A stretch of 39,528 bases of DNA from Vibrio sp. 10N.261.45.E2 (GTDB lineage: Bacteria; Pseudomonadota; Gammaproteobacteria; Enterobacterales; Vibrionaceae): the NCBI RefSeq assembly GCF_002875705.1, contig NZ_MCZZ01000154.1, positions 1 through 39,528 of the forward strand, written 5' to 3'. This document shows, in pieces, positions 1-8,331 of this stretch. Numbering within the stretch: position 1 is the first letter of the stretch; each line of letters opens with the position of its first letter. The translations under genes were made by a program, and so were the position numbers. The notes under the pieces are model-generated. The model saw only the letters and a program-made list of their open reading frames with translations, was not told the origin of the DNA and ran no database searches.

Positions 1-42
1 AGAAATCAGCGGGCTTTTTTCTTACATGCCAAACCAAAAATA

Positions 43-76
43 AAAAGAGAAGAACACTGACGTGCTCTTCTCTTTT
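43..76 (-). terminator. Terminator downstream of ilvY
   Basis: A 15-bp hairpin with one mismatch: the arm AAAAGAGAAGAACAC pairs with GTGCTCTTCTCTTTT across a short loop. The A-run at 42-46 reads as a U-tract on the minus strand, so it should end ilvY transcription. It may also stop transcripts entering from the left. The first 20 bases (ending in a T-run) look like the tail of another terminator cut by the window edge. Confidence 0.75.
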
Positions 77-98
77 CAATATAGAAAACTAGTCGCAG

Positions 99-989
99 TT
101 AATCCGATAAATATTTCCCTTCCGCAACTTGCCAGAACGCTCGAATTAGAGGGTTATCTAGTTGTGCTCGCTTGCAACATACACCTAATTCAAAAGGTTT
201 GATTGGCTCTATCTTTAAGCGGTCTACTTTGTCTCGTACAGGACTGTTGTTGATGACGACATCCGGGGCAATACCAACTCCACAACCAAGAGCTACCATA
301 CTTACGATCGCTTCATGACCAGATACCTGAGCGTAAATATTGGGTTTTATCTTCATCTTTTTGAACCATGCGTTCGCACGTTCTCTTGCTGTGCCTGCTT
401 CTGGGATAATAAAAGGTACTTCATTCCAGTTTGGTTTATCGGATTGTAGTTGTTGGGTAAAGCTACTCACACCAGATGGAATGATGACTGACAGTGGAAT
501 ATCGCTGATGGTCTCGAATTCTAACCTTGAAGGAAGGATGTCTGGCTTGGCTGAGATAGCGATATCCGCTTCATCGTTTAAGATCTTGTCGATGGATTGA
601 GCGGGGTCACCAGTTGAGAGCTTAAATTCAATATATGGATGAATAGCCCTGAATTCGGTTATGAGTTCAGGGAGGTGACTGTAGCTGGCCGTTACTGAAC
701 AAAATATACGGATCTCACCTTTAAGCTCTTGCTCTCCACCCTTCAGATGAAGGTTATATTGCTGCCACTCTCCAACGATACTCAATGCTACAGGTAGTAG
801 ATGTTTACCTGCTGGTGTGAGGTCAACACTGCGGTTGTCTCTGATAAGCAGTTCCTGTCCTGTTTCCTCTTCAAGCTTTTGTATCTGACGGCTCAGTGCT
901 GAAGGGCTGACATGCATAGCAGCAGCGGTTTTGCTGAAACTCTTGCTATCACATAAATGTATAAATAATTGTAGAGATTTTATGTTCAT
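99..989 (-). CDS. ilvY: IlvY, LysR-type activator of ilvC
   Basis: LysR-family transcriptional regulator of 296 residues, close to E. coli IlvY (297). The N-terminal winged helix-turn-helix (about residues 1-60, including FSKTAAAMHVSPSALSRQIQ) is followed by the substrate-binding effector domain. IlvY activates ilvC in response to acetolactate and acetohydroxybutyrate, the substrates of the reductoisomerase. I chose the start at 989 (MNIKSLQLF) rather than the upstream in-frame start at 1055, because IlvY proteins begin at the helix-turn-helix and the longer form would run through the operator. The gene is divergent from ilvC, the classic ilvYC arrangement. Identity is strongly supported by this context. 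Confidence 0.95.
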   Translation of the reverse strand: MNIKSLQLFIHLCDSKSFSKTAAAMHVSPSALSRQIQKLEEETGQELLIRDNRSVDLTPAGKHLLPVALSIVGEWQQYNLHLKGGEQELKGEIRIFCSVTASYSHLPELITEFRAIHPYIEFKLSTGDPAQSIDKILNDEADIAISAKPDILPSRLEFETISDIPLSVIIPSGVSSFTQQLQSDKPNWNEVPFIIPEAGTARERANAWFKKMKIKPNIYAQVSGHEAIVSMVALGCGVGIAPDVVINNSPVRDKVDRLKIEPIKPFELGVCCKRAQLDNPLIRAFWQVAEGKYLSD

Positions 990-1009
990 GTTTTGCGATC
1001 GTTTCCATG

Positions 1010-1046
1010 TTGCATTTATTGCAATAACTAATTGTGAATATATCAC
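1010..1046. promoter_or_regulatory. Probable tandem IlvY operators
   Basis: Two inverted repeats with the same geometry lie between ilvY and ilvC. The first has arms TTGCA/TGCAA with a 5-bp spacer (1010-1024) and fits the LysR T-N11-A motif. The second has arms GTGA/TCAC with a 5-bp spacer (1034-1046). Their centres are about 23 bp apart, roughly two helical turns, like the tandem operators known for E. coli ilvYC. The second repeat resembles a CRP site but its spacer is one base short. Confidence 0.65.
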
Positions 1047-1075
1047 TTTCAGCAACGGAGTGTCTGTTTTAGTAT
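1047..1075 (+). promoter_or_regulatory. Putative ilvC promoter
   Basis: TTTCAG and TAGTAT are separated by 17 bp, directly downstream of the putative IlvY operators. The weak -35 fits an activator-dependent promoter. The assignment is by position and spacing only. Confidence 0.45.
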
Positions 1076-1134
1076 GAAGTCATTCGATAGAGAGATATCG
1101 ACCTACGGACTTATTTTTAAAGGAGTGCCCTAGA

Positions 1135-2619
1135 ATGGCTAACTATTTCAATACATTAAACCTTCGTGAACAACTAGACCAACTAGGTCGTTGCCGCTTC
1201 ATGGATCGTGAAGAATTTGCGACAGAAGCTGAATATCTTGAAGGTAAGAAAATCGTAATTGTTGGTTGTGGTGCTCAAGGCCTAAACCAAGGTCTAAACA
1301 TGCGTGATTCTGGTCTAGACGTATCTTATGCTCTACGCCAAGCAGCAATTGATGAGAAGCGTCAATCATTCAAAAACGCTGATGAGAACGGTTTTGTTGT
1401 AGGTAGCTACGAAATGCTAATCCCACAAGCAGACCTAGTAATCAACCTTACTCCAGACAAGCAACACACAAACGTTGTTGAAACTGTAATGCCGCTAATG
1501 AAAGAGGGCGCTGCACTTGGTTACTCTCACGGCTTTAACGTTGTTGAAGAAGGCATGCAATTGCGTTCTGACCTTACGGTTGTAATGGTTGCTCCTAAGT
1601 GTCCAGGTTCTGAAGTTCGCGAAGAGTACAAGCGTGGCTTCGGTGTTCCAACACTAATTGCTGTTCACCCAGAGAATGACCCTAAAGGTGAAGGTTGGGA
1701 TATCGCTAAAGCTTGGGCTGCAGGTACTGGTGGTCACCGTGCAGGTTGCCTAGAGTCTTCTTTTGTAGCGGAAGTTAAATCTGACCTTATGGGTGAGCAA
1801 ACTATCCTTTGTGGCATGCTACAAGCGGGTTCTATCGTATCTTACGAGAAGATGATCGCTGATGGCATCGAACCAGGCTACGCAGGCAAGCTTCTACAAT
1901 ACGGTTGGGAAACGATCACTGAAGCACTTAAGTTTGGTGGCGTAACTCACATGATGGATCGCCTATCTAACCCAGCTAAAGTTAAAGCGTTTGAGCTTTC
2001 TGAAGAGCTTAAAGACCTAATGCGTCCGCTTTACAACAAGCATATGGATGACATCATCTCTGGTCATTTCTCTAGCACTATGATGGCTGACTGGGCGAAC
2101 GATGACGTGAACCTACTAGGCTGGCGTGAAGAGACTGGTGAAACTGCATTCGAAAACTACCCAGCTTCTGATGTAGAAATCTCAGAGCAAGAATACTTCG
2201 ACAACGGTATCTTACTTGTTGCTATGGTTCGTGCCGGCGTTGAGCTAGCATTCGAAGCTATGACAGCATCAGGCATCATCGATGAGTCTGCTTACTACGA
2301 ATCTCTACATGAGCTTCCACTAATTGCAAACACGGTTGCTCGTAAGCGTCTATACGAAATGAACGTTGTAATCTCTGATACAGCTGAGTACGGTAACTAC
2401 CTATTCGCTAACGTAGCTACACCGCTACTACGTGAGAAGTTCATGCCTTCAGTAGCAACTGACGTAATTGGTCGCGGTCTAGGTGAAACATCTAACCAAG
2501 TTGATAACGCTAAGCTAATTGAAGTAAACGAAGCTATCCGTAACCACCCTGTAGAATACATTGGTGAAGAGCTACGTAGCTACATGAGCGACATGAAGCG
2601 TATCGCTGTAGGCGGTTAA
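1135..2619 (+). CDS. ilvC: Ketol-acid reductoisomerase (class II)
   Basis: Acetohydroxyacid isomeroreductase, the NADPH- and Mg-dependent second common step of isoleucine and valine synthesis in the cytoplasm. At 494 residues it is the long class II form of enterobacteria and vibrios, with a duplicated C-terminal knotted domain; class I enzymes are about 330 residues. The N-terminal Rossmann motif is visible as VIVGCGAQGLNQGLNMRDSG (about residues 40-60). A good Shine-Dalgarno AAGGAG (1119-1124) precedes the ATG. Codon use is strongly biased, as in highly expressed Vibrio genes. It is monocistronic, with its own terminator, and divergent from its activator ilvY. Confidence 0.98.
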   Translation: MANYFNTLNLREQLDQLGRCRFMDREEFATEAEYLEGKKIVIVGCGAQGLNQGLNMRDSGLDVSYALRQAAIDEKRQSFKNADENGFVVGSYEMLIPQADLVINLTPDKQHTNVVETVMPLMKEGAALGYSHGFNVVEEGMQLRSDLTVVMVAPKCPGSEVREEYKRGFGVPTLIAVHPENDPKGEGWDIAKAWAAGTGGHRAGCLESSFVAEVKSDLMGEQTILCGMLQAGSIVSYEKMIADGIEPGYAGKLLQYGWETITEALKFGGVTHMMDRLSNPAKVKAFELSEELKDLMRPLYNKHMDDIISGHFSSTMMADWANDDVNLLGWREETGETAFENYPASDVEISEQEYFDNGILLVAMVRAGVELAFEAMTASGIIDESAYYESLHELPLIANTVARKRLYEMNVVISDTAEYGNYLFANVATPLLREKFMPSVATDVIGRGLGETSNQVDNAKLIEVNEAIRNHPVEYIGEELRSYMSDMKRIAVGG

Positions 2620-2669
2620 TTCGTCGCCTAGATACTGCAAATTTGTAGAAAAAGCAAAGCAGTATCAAC

Positions 2670-2690
2670 AACTCCTTACAGGTAGGAGTT
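2670..2690 (+). other. Small hairpin in the ilvC 3' region
   Basis: AACTCCT and AGGAGTT form a 7-bp stem around a 7-base loop, 50 bases after the ilvC stop. The right arm looks like a Shine-Dalgarno and is directly followed by ATG and a seven-codon frame (MNKQHNI) ending in TAA. There is no evidence that it is translated. It may simply protect the mRNA 3' end. Confidence 0.3.
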
Positions 2691-2716
2691 ATGAATAAGC
2701 AACACAACATTTAATG

Positions 2717-2757
2717 AAAAGGCTTGGTCGCCGTTGACCAAGCCTTTTATGTTTTTC
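2717..2757 (+). terminator. ilvC terminator
   Basis: A perfect 13-bp stem, AAAAGGCTTGGTC with GACCAAGCCTTTT, and a 6-base loop, followed by a T-rich tail (ATGTTTTTC). A standard intrinsic terminator. Confidence 0.9.
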
Positions 2758-2827
2758 TGGGGATGGGTCAAGAGTGTAACTGTTGCTAGAAGAGCACGAT
2801 ACCATTTCTTGTTCTAGACTAAGTCAC

Positions 2828-2860
2828 TCCCGAAAGCGACGAATGAGAGCGTTGTTGGGA
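2828..2860. repeat. Imperfect inverted repeat between ilvC and ubiK
   Basis: TCCCGAAAGCG (2828-2838) and CGTTGTTGGGA (2850-2860) are imperfect inverted arms around an 11-base centre. This intergenic sequence has the look of a short dispersed palindromic element of vibrios, but only one copy is seen here, so that is a guess. Confidence 0.3.
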
Positions 2861-2886
2861 ATCTATTTTTCTAAGCACGAGCGTAT

Positions 2887-2916
2887 AAAAAAGGGCTGAC
2901 GTTCTCACGTCAACCC
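2887..2916 (-). terminator. ubiK terminator
   Basis: On the minus strand GGGTTGACGT pairs with ACGTCAGCCC (one G-U pair) around a 4-base loop, followed by a U-tract from the A-run at 2887-2892. It lies 24 bases past the ubiK stop. Confidence 0.8.
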
Positions 2917-2939
2917 TCTTATATTTGTTCGCTAATAGC

Positions 2940-3191
2940 TTATTTGTCAGCAAGCTTAGCTTCTAGATCGGCTAGCTTCTGTTCCATTTCAGTTAGCTTT
3001 TGACGAGTGCGCAGTAGTACTTGAGTTTGAACATCAAATTCTTCACGGCTTACAACGTCTAACTTGTTCAACTGGCCTTGGATAACCTGACGAACTTTTT
3101 GATCTACGTCTGAACCAAGCTCTTTTACTGGTTGAGGCATAGAATCGTGGATCTGCTTAGCAATCTGCTCTAGTTTTTTTGGATCAAACAT
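2940..3191 (-). CDS. ubiK: UbiK, ubiquinone synthesis accessory factor
   Basis: An 83-residue protein of the YqiC/BMFP family. In E. coli, UbiK binds UbiJ in the soluble Ubi complex that makes ubiquinone under aerobic conditions. The sequence shows the family start (MFDPKKLEQIAKQIHDSMP) and a C-terminal heptad-rich coiled coil (about residues 45-83, ending in LTEMEQKLADLEAKLADK), which mediates trimerisation in the family. The gene is single, between ilvC and the efflux operon, with its own terminator. Length and ends match the family. Confidence 0.9.
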   Translation of the reverse strand: MFDPKKLEQIAKQIHDSMPQPVKELGSDVDQKVRQVIQGQLNKLDVVSREEFDVQTQVLLRTRQKLTEMEQKLADLEAKLADK

Positions 3192-3261
3192 ATCAATTAA
3201 AACTCCTGAATATTTATCACTATTCTATTTAATCACACTTGAGATGTCGCCTATGGCGTAC

Positions 3262-3288
3262 AAAAAAAGGCCACCGAAGTAGCCTTTT
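3262..3288 (-). terminator. Terminator of the vexRAB operon
   Basis: On the minus strand AAGGCTAC, a TTCG loop and GTGGCCTT form a stem with one G-U pair, followed by a T-run. The UUCG-type tetraloop and the position about 20 bases after the RND pump gene support an intrinsic terminator. Confidence 0.85.
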
Positions 3289-3309
3289 TATTGTTACTAC
3301 GCTTAGTGA

Positions 3310-6300
3310 TTACTTATTATCAGCTAATTCTCTGTGCGCTGCTTTTGCTTCATCGACGCGAGCTAGCTTTTCTAGGTCTTTGTCTTCAACAAATACAGGT
3401 AAAGGTTTGTGTTTTTCAGCCAAGTAGCTGTAAATCACAGGCAGTACAAATAGCGTGAAGATAGTACCAATCGCTAGACCTGCAACGATTACGATACCAA
3501 TACTGAAACGCTGAGCCGCACCCGCACCACTTGCGTACATCAGTGGGATTAGACCCGCGATCATCGCAGCCGTTGTCATCAGGATTGGACGAAGACGAAC
3601 CTTCGCCGCTTCCATTACCGCTTCAATACGGTTTTTGTGATTATGTAGCTGTTCTTCTTTGGCTACCTCACAAATCAAGATACCGTGCTTGGTAATCAGG
3701 CCGACCAAGGTGATCAAACCAACTTGCGAATAGATGTTCATCGTTGCCGCACCCCAAGCCAGAGCGATTAGGGCACCACAAATCGCCAGTGGTACAGATA
3801 CCATGATAACCAGTGGATCTTTTAGAGATTCAAACTGAATCGCCAATACCAAGAAGATGATCGCCAACGCTAAACCAAAGGTCGCGTAAAGTGCGCTACC
3901 TTCTGTTACGTATTGGCGTGCTTCACCCATGTAGTCATGGTTGTAGCCACTTGGAAGCTTGTTCGCTGCTGTGTCTTCAAACCACGCAATTGCATCACCC
4001 ATTGCTGCGCCTGGAGCCGGTACCGCACCAATCGTAGCCGAGTTCAATTGGTTGAAGTGAGGAAGTGAGCGAGGCTCTGCCACAACATCAATCGTAATCA
4101 AACTGCCTAGTGGAACGGCGTTACCATCAGCGGCACGTACGTAGTAGTTGTTCATTGACTCTGGGTTCAAACGGAATTTACGTTCAACTTGAGGAATAAC
4201 CTCGTAAGAACGACCGTTTAAGTCGATACGGTTTACGTAGCCATCAGACATCATAGTACCTAGTGTGATACCGATATCCTGCATGGTCACACCGTATGCG
4301 CCCGCTTTGTCCTTATCGATGTGTACTTTCATCGTTGCTGAGTCGTAGTTCAAATCGAGATCCGAGTATACGAACAGCGGATTTGTTGCTACATCAGTCA
4401 AGATGTCAGTAGTGATTTGGAATAAGCTCTCAAAACTGTTTGGTGTTGTAATAACAAACTGAATTGGAAGACCTGAACCTGCACCTGGTAGTTCTGGCAT
4501 TTGGAACGCAGTTACCGCCATGCCCGGTACATCTTTTACTAACTCACCTACGCGGTTAGCAACTTCTGACTGACTTGTCTCACGCTCACTCCATGGAACC
4601 ATAGATGCGATACCAAACGCTTGGTTTGCATTAGGTACACCAGTAAACACCTGTGCGTACGCTACTTCTGGCTGATCAGACAGAATGGTGTTTACGTCGT
4701 TCATGGTATTTTGCATGAAGTCTAAGTTCGCATTTGATGGTGCTGTACCCATCAGCATGATTACACCTTTATCTTCTGAAGGTGCTAATTCACTTGGGAT
4801 GAACTTAAACAGCATTGGTAAGCTTGCAAATACGATAACAGCAAAGAGAATGAATACTGGGCGATGGTTCATTACCGCACCAAGCATACGCTCGTAACGG
4901 TTGGTCATGCCATCCAGTACGCTGTGTACCTTTTGTTCAAACTTGCTTGGCTCGGCATTAGCTTTCAGCATTTTTGAACACATCATTGGCGATAGCGTTA
5001 ATGCCACGATACCTGATACAAATACCGAACCTGCTAGGGTTAGCGCAAACTCTTTAAATAGAGAACCCGTGATACCACCCATCATCGCGATCGGAGCGTA
5101 TACCGCACCTAGCGTTAGTGTCATTGCGATAACAGGAACCGCAATTTCACGAGTACCGATGATTGCTGCGCGGAAAGGGGATTCCCCGAGCTTGATATGT
5201 CGGTCGACGTTCTCAAGTACAACGATCGCATCATCAACCACCAGACCGATGGCGAGTACCATTGCCAATAGCGTCATCAGGTTCCAAGAGAAACCCATCG
5301 CCTGCATTACCATTGCCACACCGATCAATGACAGTGGGATAGTAACGATAGGGATCAGTACCGCTCGGAATGAACCTAGGAACAAGGTAATTACAACCAG
5401 TACGATTAATGCTGCTTCAATGATGGTCTTGATAACCTCTTGAATAGATTCGTTAATCGCAATCGTCGAGTCATACATCACATTCATTGAGATGTTACTT
5501 GGTAGGTTTTTCTCTAGCTGAGGAAGAAGCTCAAGAACATCGGCTGCAATGTTGATCGGGTTTGCACTTGGTGCCGCGTTAATCGCTGCAACGACCGCTT
5601 CCTGACCATTGGCACTTGCACGGTAAACATCGTGGCTTTTCTCTAGAGAAACCTTAGCAATGTCAGATAGACGGATGATTTCGCCTTCGCCACTTCGTAC
5701 TACAAGGTTTTCTAGCTCTTCAGTGTTTGATACCTGAGTATCAGCACTGCCGTTATAAAGAACAAATTCACCTGTAGCTTGACCTGTCGCAGATTGGTAG
5801 TTGTTCGCATCCAATACCGCCATCACGTCTGTTGCCGTTAAGTTTACTGCCGCCATTTTTGATGGATCTAGCCATACGCGCAGTGCGTATTTCATACCAC
5901 CGTATAGGTCAACTTTTGATACACCGTTTACAGTAAATAGCTGCGGGTTGATTACACGCTCTAGATAATCGGTAATTTGGCTCGACACTAACTCATCACT
6001 GGTAAAGCCAATGTAGAGTACCGCTGTCGTTGAACCGGTAGACATAGTTACGGTCGGATCTTCGGCTTCTTTAGGTAGCTGAGAACGAACCGAGTTTGTC
6101 TTGGCCAGTATGTCGGACAACGCTGCATTAGGGTCGGTGTTCAACTTCATGTTCACGGTAATCGTAGAACTACCAAGTACAGAAGAAGAAGTCATATAGT
6201 CGATGTTATCCGCTTGGGCCACAGCCTGTTCGAGGGGCTGTGTGATAAAGCCTTGGATAAGATCGGCACTTGCACCGTAGTAACTCGTGGTTACGGTTAC

Positions 6301-6432
6301 GACGGTATTCGTCATTTCAGGGTATTCACGCACCTGCATTTTGAAGATTGCTTGTAAGCCAAGCAGCGCAATCAAAAAGCTGATGGATACCGCTAGAACT
6401 GGACGTTTAATAAAAACATCAGTAAAGCGCAT
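3310..6432 (-). CDS. vexB: RND efflux pump permease (VexB-type)
   Basis: Inner-membrane resistance-nodulation-division transporter of 1040 residues, the family's normal length. It begins MRFTDVFIKRPVLAVSISFL, the usual first membrane helix. The transmembrane proton relay is intact: adjacent Asp residues in GLVVDDAIVVLENV (about residue 400) and the TM10 Lys in GLITKHGILICEV. The large periplasmic loops between TM1-2 and TM7-8 are present. It pumps drugs, detergents or bile salts using the proton motive force, together with the periplasmic adaptor encoded 11 bases upstream and an outer-membrane TolC channel encoded elsewhere. The order regulator-adaptor-pump next to ilvC/ubiK matches V. cholerae vexRAB. 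Substrates cannot be read from the sequence. A GGAGG site precedes the ATG. Confidence 0.88.
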   Translation of the reverse strand: MRFTDVFIKRPVLAVSISFLIALLGLQAIFKMQVREYPEMTNTVVTVTTSYYGASADLIQGFITQPLEQAVAQADNIDYMTSSSVLGSSTITVNMKLNTDPNAALSDILAKTNSVRSQLPKEAEDPTVTMSTGSTTAVLYIGFTSDELVSSQITDYLERVINPQLFTVNGVSKVDLYGGMKYALRVWLDPSKMAAVNLTATDVMAVLDANNYQSATGQATGEFVLYNGSADTQVSNTEELENLVVRSGEGEIIRLSDIAKVSLEKSHDVYRASANGQEAVVAAINAAPSANPINIAADVLELLPQLEKNLPSNISMNVMYDSTIAINESIQEVIKTIIEAALIVLVVITLFLGSFRAVLIPIVTIPLSLIGVAMVMQAMGFSWNLMTLLAMVLAIGLVVDDAIVVLENVDRHIKLGESPFRAAIIGTREIAVPVIAMTLTLGAVYAPIAMMGGITGSLFKEFALTLAGSVFVSGIVALTLSPMMCSKMLKANAEPSKFEQKVHSVLDGMTNRYERMLGAVMNHRPVFILFAVIVFASLPMLFKFIPSELAPSEDKGVIMLMGTAPSNANLDFMQNTMNDVNTILSDQPEVAYAQVFTGVPNANQAFGIASMVPWSERETSQSEVANRVGELVKDVPGMAVTAFQMPELPGAGSGLPIQFVITTPNSFESLFQITTDILTDVATNPLFVYSDLDLNYDSATMKVHIDKDKAGAYGVTMQDIGITLGTMMSDGYVNRIDLNGRSYEVIPQVERKFRLNPESMNNYYVRAADGNAVPLGSLITIDVVAEPRSLPHFNQLNSATIGAVPAPGAAMGDAIAWFEDTAANKLPSGYNHDYMGEARQYVTEGSALYATFGLALAIIFLVLAIQFESLKDPLVIMVSVPLAICGALIALAWGAATMNIYSQVGLITLVGLITKHGILICEVAKEEQLHNHKNRIEAVMEAAKVRLRPILMTTAAMIAGLIPLMYASGAGAAQRFSIGIVIVAGLAIGTIFTLFVLPVIYSYLAEKHKPLPVFVEDKDLEKLARVDEAKAAHRELADNK

Positions 6433-6443
6433 TGTGCCTCCGG

Positions 6444-7550
6444 TTACAGCTTAGGTGTTTCAGCAGGTGGAGTGATTGCATCACTTTCAACAACCTTAAC
6501 TTTGGCACCGTTACTTAGACGTACCTGGCCAGAAGTTACTACTGTATCGCCGGCTTTCACGCCTTCAAGGATGTGTGCAATATCAGCTGTACGCTCACCT
6601 ACTTTTACAACATGTTGAGCAACACGTTGAACGCCGTCTTCTTCAGTTAGGATGTAAACATTGTCACCGTATAGAGTGAAAGTAATCGCTGTTTGAGGCA
6701 GAGTTACTTGGTTCTCTAGTTTAGGCAGAATGATGTTAGCGCGGGCGAACATGCCGCTACGAAGCTTGCCATCATTGTTTGGAATGTCTGCTTGAACTTG
6801 GATAAGACCACTTTGGATGCTTACTGCGGGTTCAATCGCACTGATAGAGCCTTCAAACGGTTTTTCTGGGTAAGCATCAACAAAGATATCAACAGCTTGG
6901 CCCACATTGATGCGAGAGATATCAGTTTGAGAAACCGTGAAGCGTAGGCGCATTACACTGGTATCCTCTAAACGAACGATATCTGTACCCGATTGTAGGT
7001 ATTGACCTAGGTATACGTTACGGATACCAACTGTGCCATCGAATGGTGCGCGAATTTCACGACGTGCAATCGACGCTTTTAGGCTCTCAATGTCAGCCGA
7101 AAGAGAGAAGTAGTTAGCTTCTGCTTCATCATAAGCTTCTTTAGAGATAGAGCCTTTCTTGAATAGACCTTGGTAACGCTTGTACTTTGCTTTCGCAGCA
7201 GGCAAGCGAGCTTCAGAACTCTTAAGATTCGCTTTCTCTACATCTGAATCAAGGCGAACTAATAGTTGATCGCTCTTAACCTCAGTACCTGATTCAAAAG
7301 AAATTTGGTCGATTACACCGCTGGTTTCGTTCGCTAGTGTCACACCTTGGTTAGGTTCGATGAAGCCGATAGCTTCAATCACTGGAACCCAGTCGATCGG
7401 CTGAACTTCAGTTACCGTTACTGGAAACTCTGGTTCAGGGCGGTTGGCCATATACTCAGCAATTTTTTGTTGTTTGAACATGTTAAACCCAATAACACTG
7501 CCGAAAAGTAGCACAGCGATGAGTAACATGAAGAAAGTCCACTTTTTCAT
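6444..7550 (-). CDS. vexA: RND efflux adaptor (VexA-type membrane fusion protein)
   Basis: Periplasmic adaptor of 368 residues linking the RND pump to TolC. The N terminus MKKWTFFMLLIAVLLFGSVI is a single membrane anchor or uncleaved signal, with no lipobox cysteine. Next come a biotinyl-lipoyl half-motif (about 60-95), a helical hairpin (about 95-165), the second lipoyl half (EIRAPFDGTVG) and beta-barrel and membrane-proximal domains (FRAxxxV-like RLRFTVSQTDISRINVGQ). I chose the ATG at 7550; an in-frame TTG at 7559 is too close to the GGAG site. The spacing from GGAG to this ATG is long (11), so translation may depend on coupling to vexR, whose stop lies 18 bases upstream. Confidence 0.87.
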   Translation of the reverse strand: MKKWTFFMLLIAVLLFGSVIGFNMFKQQKIAEYMANRPEPEFPVTVTEVQPIDWVPVIEAIGFIEPNQGVTLANETSGVIDQISFESGTEVKSDQLLVRLDSDVEKANLKSSEARLPAAKAKYKRYQGLFKKGSISKEAYDEAEANYFSLSADIESLKASIARREIRAPFDGTVGIRNVYLGQYLQSGTDIVRLEDTSVMRLRFTVSQTDISRINVGQAVDIFVDAYPEKPFEGSISAIEPAVSIQSGLIQVQADIPNNDGKLRSGMFARANIILPKLENQVTLPQTAITFTLYGDNVYILTEEDGVQRVAQHVVKVGERTADIAHILEGVKAGDTVVTSGQVRLSNGAKVKVVESDAITPPAETPKL

Positions 7551-7568
7551 TATGGTCAAAACTCCGAT

Positions 7569-8150
7569 CTAGTGTTTAATTATTGCGTCCCAACTTGCTT
7601 CGATTGCAGATTCTAGTTCTGCTTCATCAAGTTGGTAAAATCCTAAAGAATGCTTGCGTGCTAGAGATACACTAGCCGCCAAGCTCAAGCCGCCTAATAC
7701 TTCATTGTGCAGCGGTTTAAACAATCCTTGTTCTTTCCCTTCTTCAAATAACAGCTCAACTTGGGCAAACATTTTACGTTCTAGTTCCCTGAAGTTTAGG
7801 CTATTTGTGATGGGTAGAGAGTCATACTGAACCCGATTTTTTATTGCGGCTAAATTCGTTCCTGCTAAGTTCCATATGTTCAACCACATAGTACGGTAGC
7901 GTTGCTTAATTGGATCCGAATCATTAACCCCATCTTGAACAGCATCAGCTACTCTTTGAGTCACGAGCACTCGAACATCTTCGATCAAATGCTCTTTATC
8001 ATCGAAGTAGCGATAGATAGTGCCTGCAGCTACTCCCGCTTCTTTTGCTAACTTTTGCATTGAAAGGCCCTGGAAGCCGACCTCTGCTATTAGCTTTTCA
8101 GCTGCAGAAAGTATTTGCTGGCGTTTATCCTGAGGTGCATGAGTAGTCAT
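7569..8150 (-). CDS. vexR: TetR-family regulator of the efflux operon (VexR-type)
   Basis: A 193-residue TetR-family protein. The N-terminal helix-turn-helix occupies about residues 10-55 (ILSAAEKLIAEVGFQGLSMQ, then AGVAAGTIYRYFDDKEHL). The rest is an alpha-helical ligand-binding and dimerisation domain. It is the first gene of the unit vexR-vexA-vexB, so it controls its own synthesis. A perfect palindrome 13 bases upstream of the start overlaps the -10 element and is the likely operator. In V. cholerae, VexR responds to pump substrates and is needed for induction of vexRAB. Here that role is inferred from position. Confidence 0.85.
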   Translation of the reverse strand: MTTHAPQDKRQQILSAAEKLIAEVGFQGLSMQKLAKEAGVAAGTIYRYFDDKEHLIEDVRVLVTQRVADAVQDGVNDSDPIKQRYRTMWLNIWNLAGTNLAAIKNRVQYDSLPITNSLNFRELERKMFAQVELLFEEGKEQGLFKPLHNEVLGGLSLAASVSLARKHSLGFYQLDEAELESAIEASWDAIIKH

Positions 8151-8162
8151 ATTTCAATCACC

Positions 8163-8184
8163 AATGAATGAACGTTCATTCATT
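8163..8184. promoter_or_regulatory. TetR-type operator of vexRAB
   Basis: A perfect 22-bp palindrome: the left arm AATGAATGAAC is followed at once by its reverse complement GTTCATTCATT, centred between 8173 and 8174. The size and the TGAATGAACGTTCA core are typical of TetR/AcrR operators. It sits between vexR and its promoter and overlaps the last three bases of the -10 box. Confidence 0.88.
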
Positions 8185-8212
8185 ATAGCCTAATAACCAT
8201 ACACATGTGCAA
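8182..8212 (-). promoter_or_regulatory. vexRAB promoter
   Basis: On the minus strand a perfect TATAAT (8187 to 8182) lies downstream of TTGCAC (8212 to 8207) with a long 19-bp spacer. The -10 box runs into the palindromic operator, so regulator binding would block or reshape RNA polymerase binding. The -35 assignment is less sure than the -10. Confidence 0.6.
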
Positions 8213-8331
8213 CAAAGTTTTACATAATCGGCGTAAAAATCTTGTATAAGAGAACGTAGCATTCGTGATGTTGCAGCATTATTATAGGCGCGCAATTGAA
8301 TTCGCCCCCTCTAGACCAAATTGAGAATCAA

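Noticed and set aside
1033..1046. CRP site upstream of ilvC
   Set aside because: TGTGA and TCAC are separated by five bases rather than the six of CRP sites, and the geometry matches the neighbouring LysR-type repeat better.
4901..5443. 180-residue plus-strand frame inside the RND pump gene
   Set aside because: Antisense shadow of a highly biased membrane-protein gene; low-complexity Ser/Thr/Ile composition and no ribosome site.
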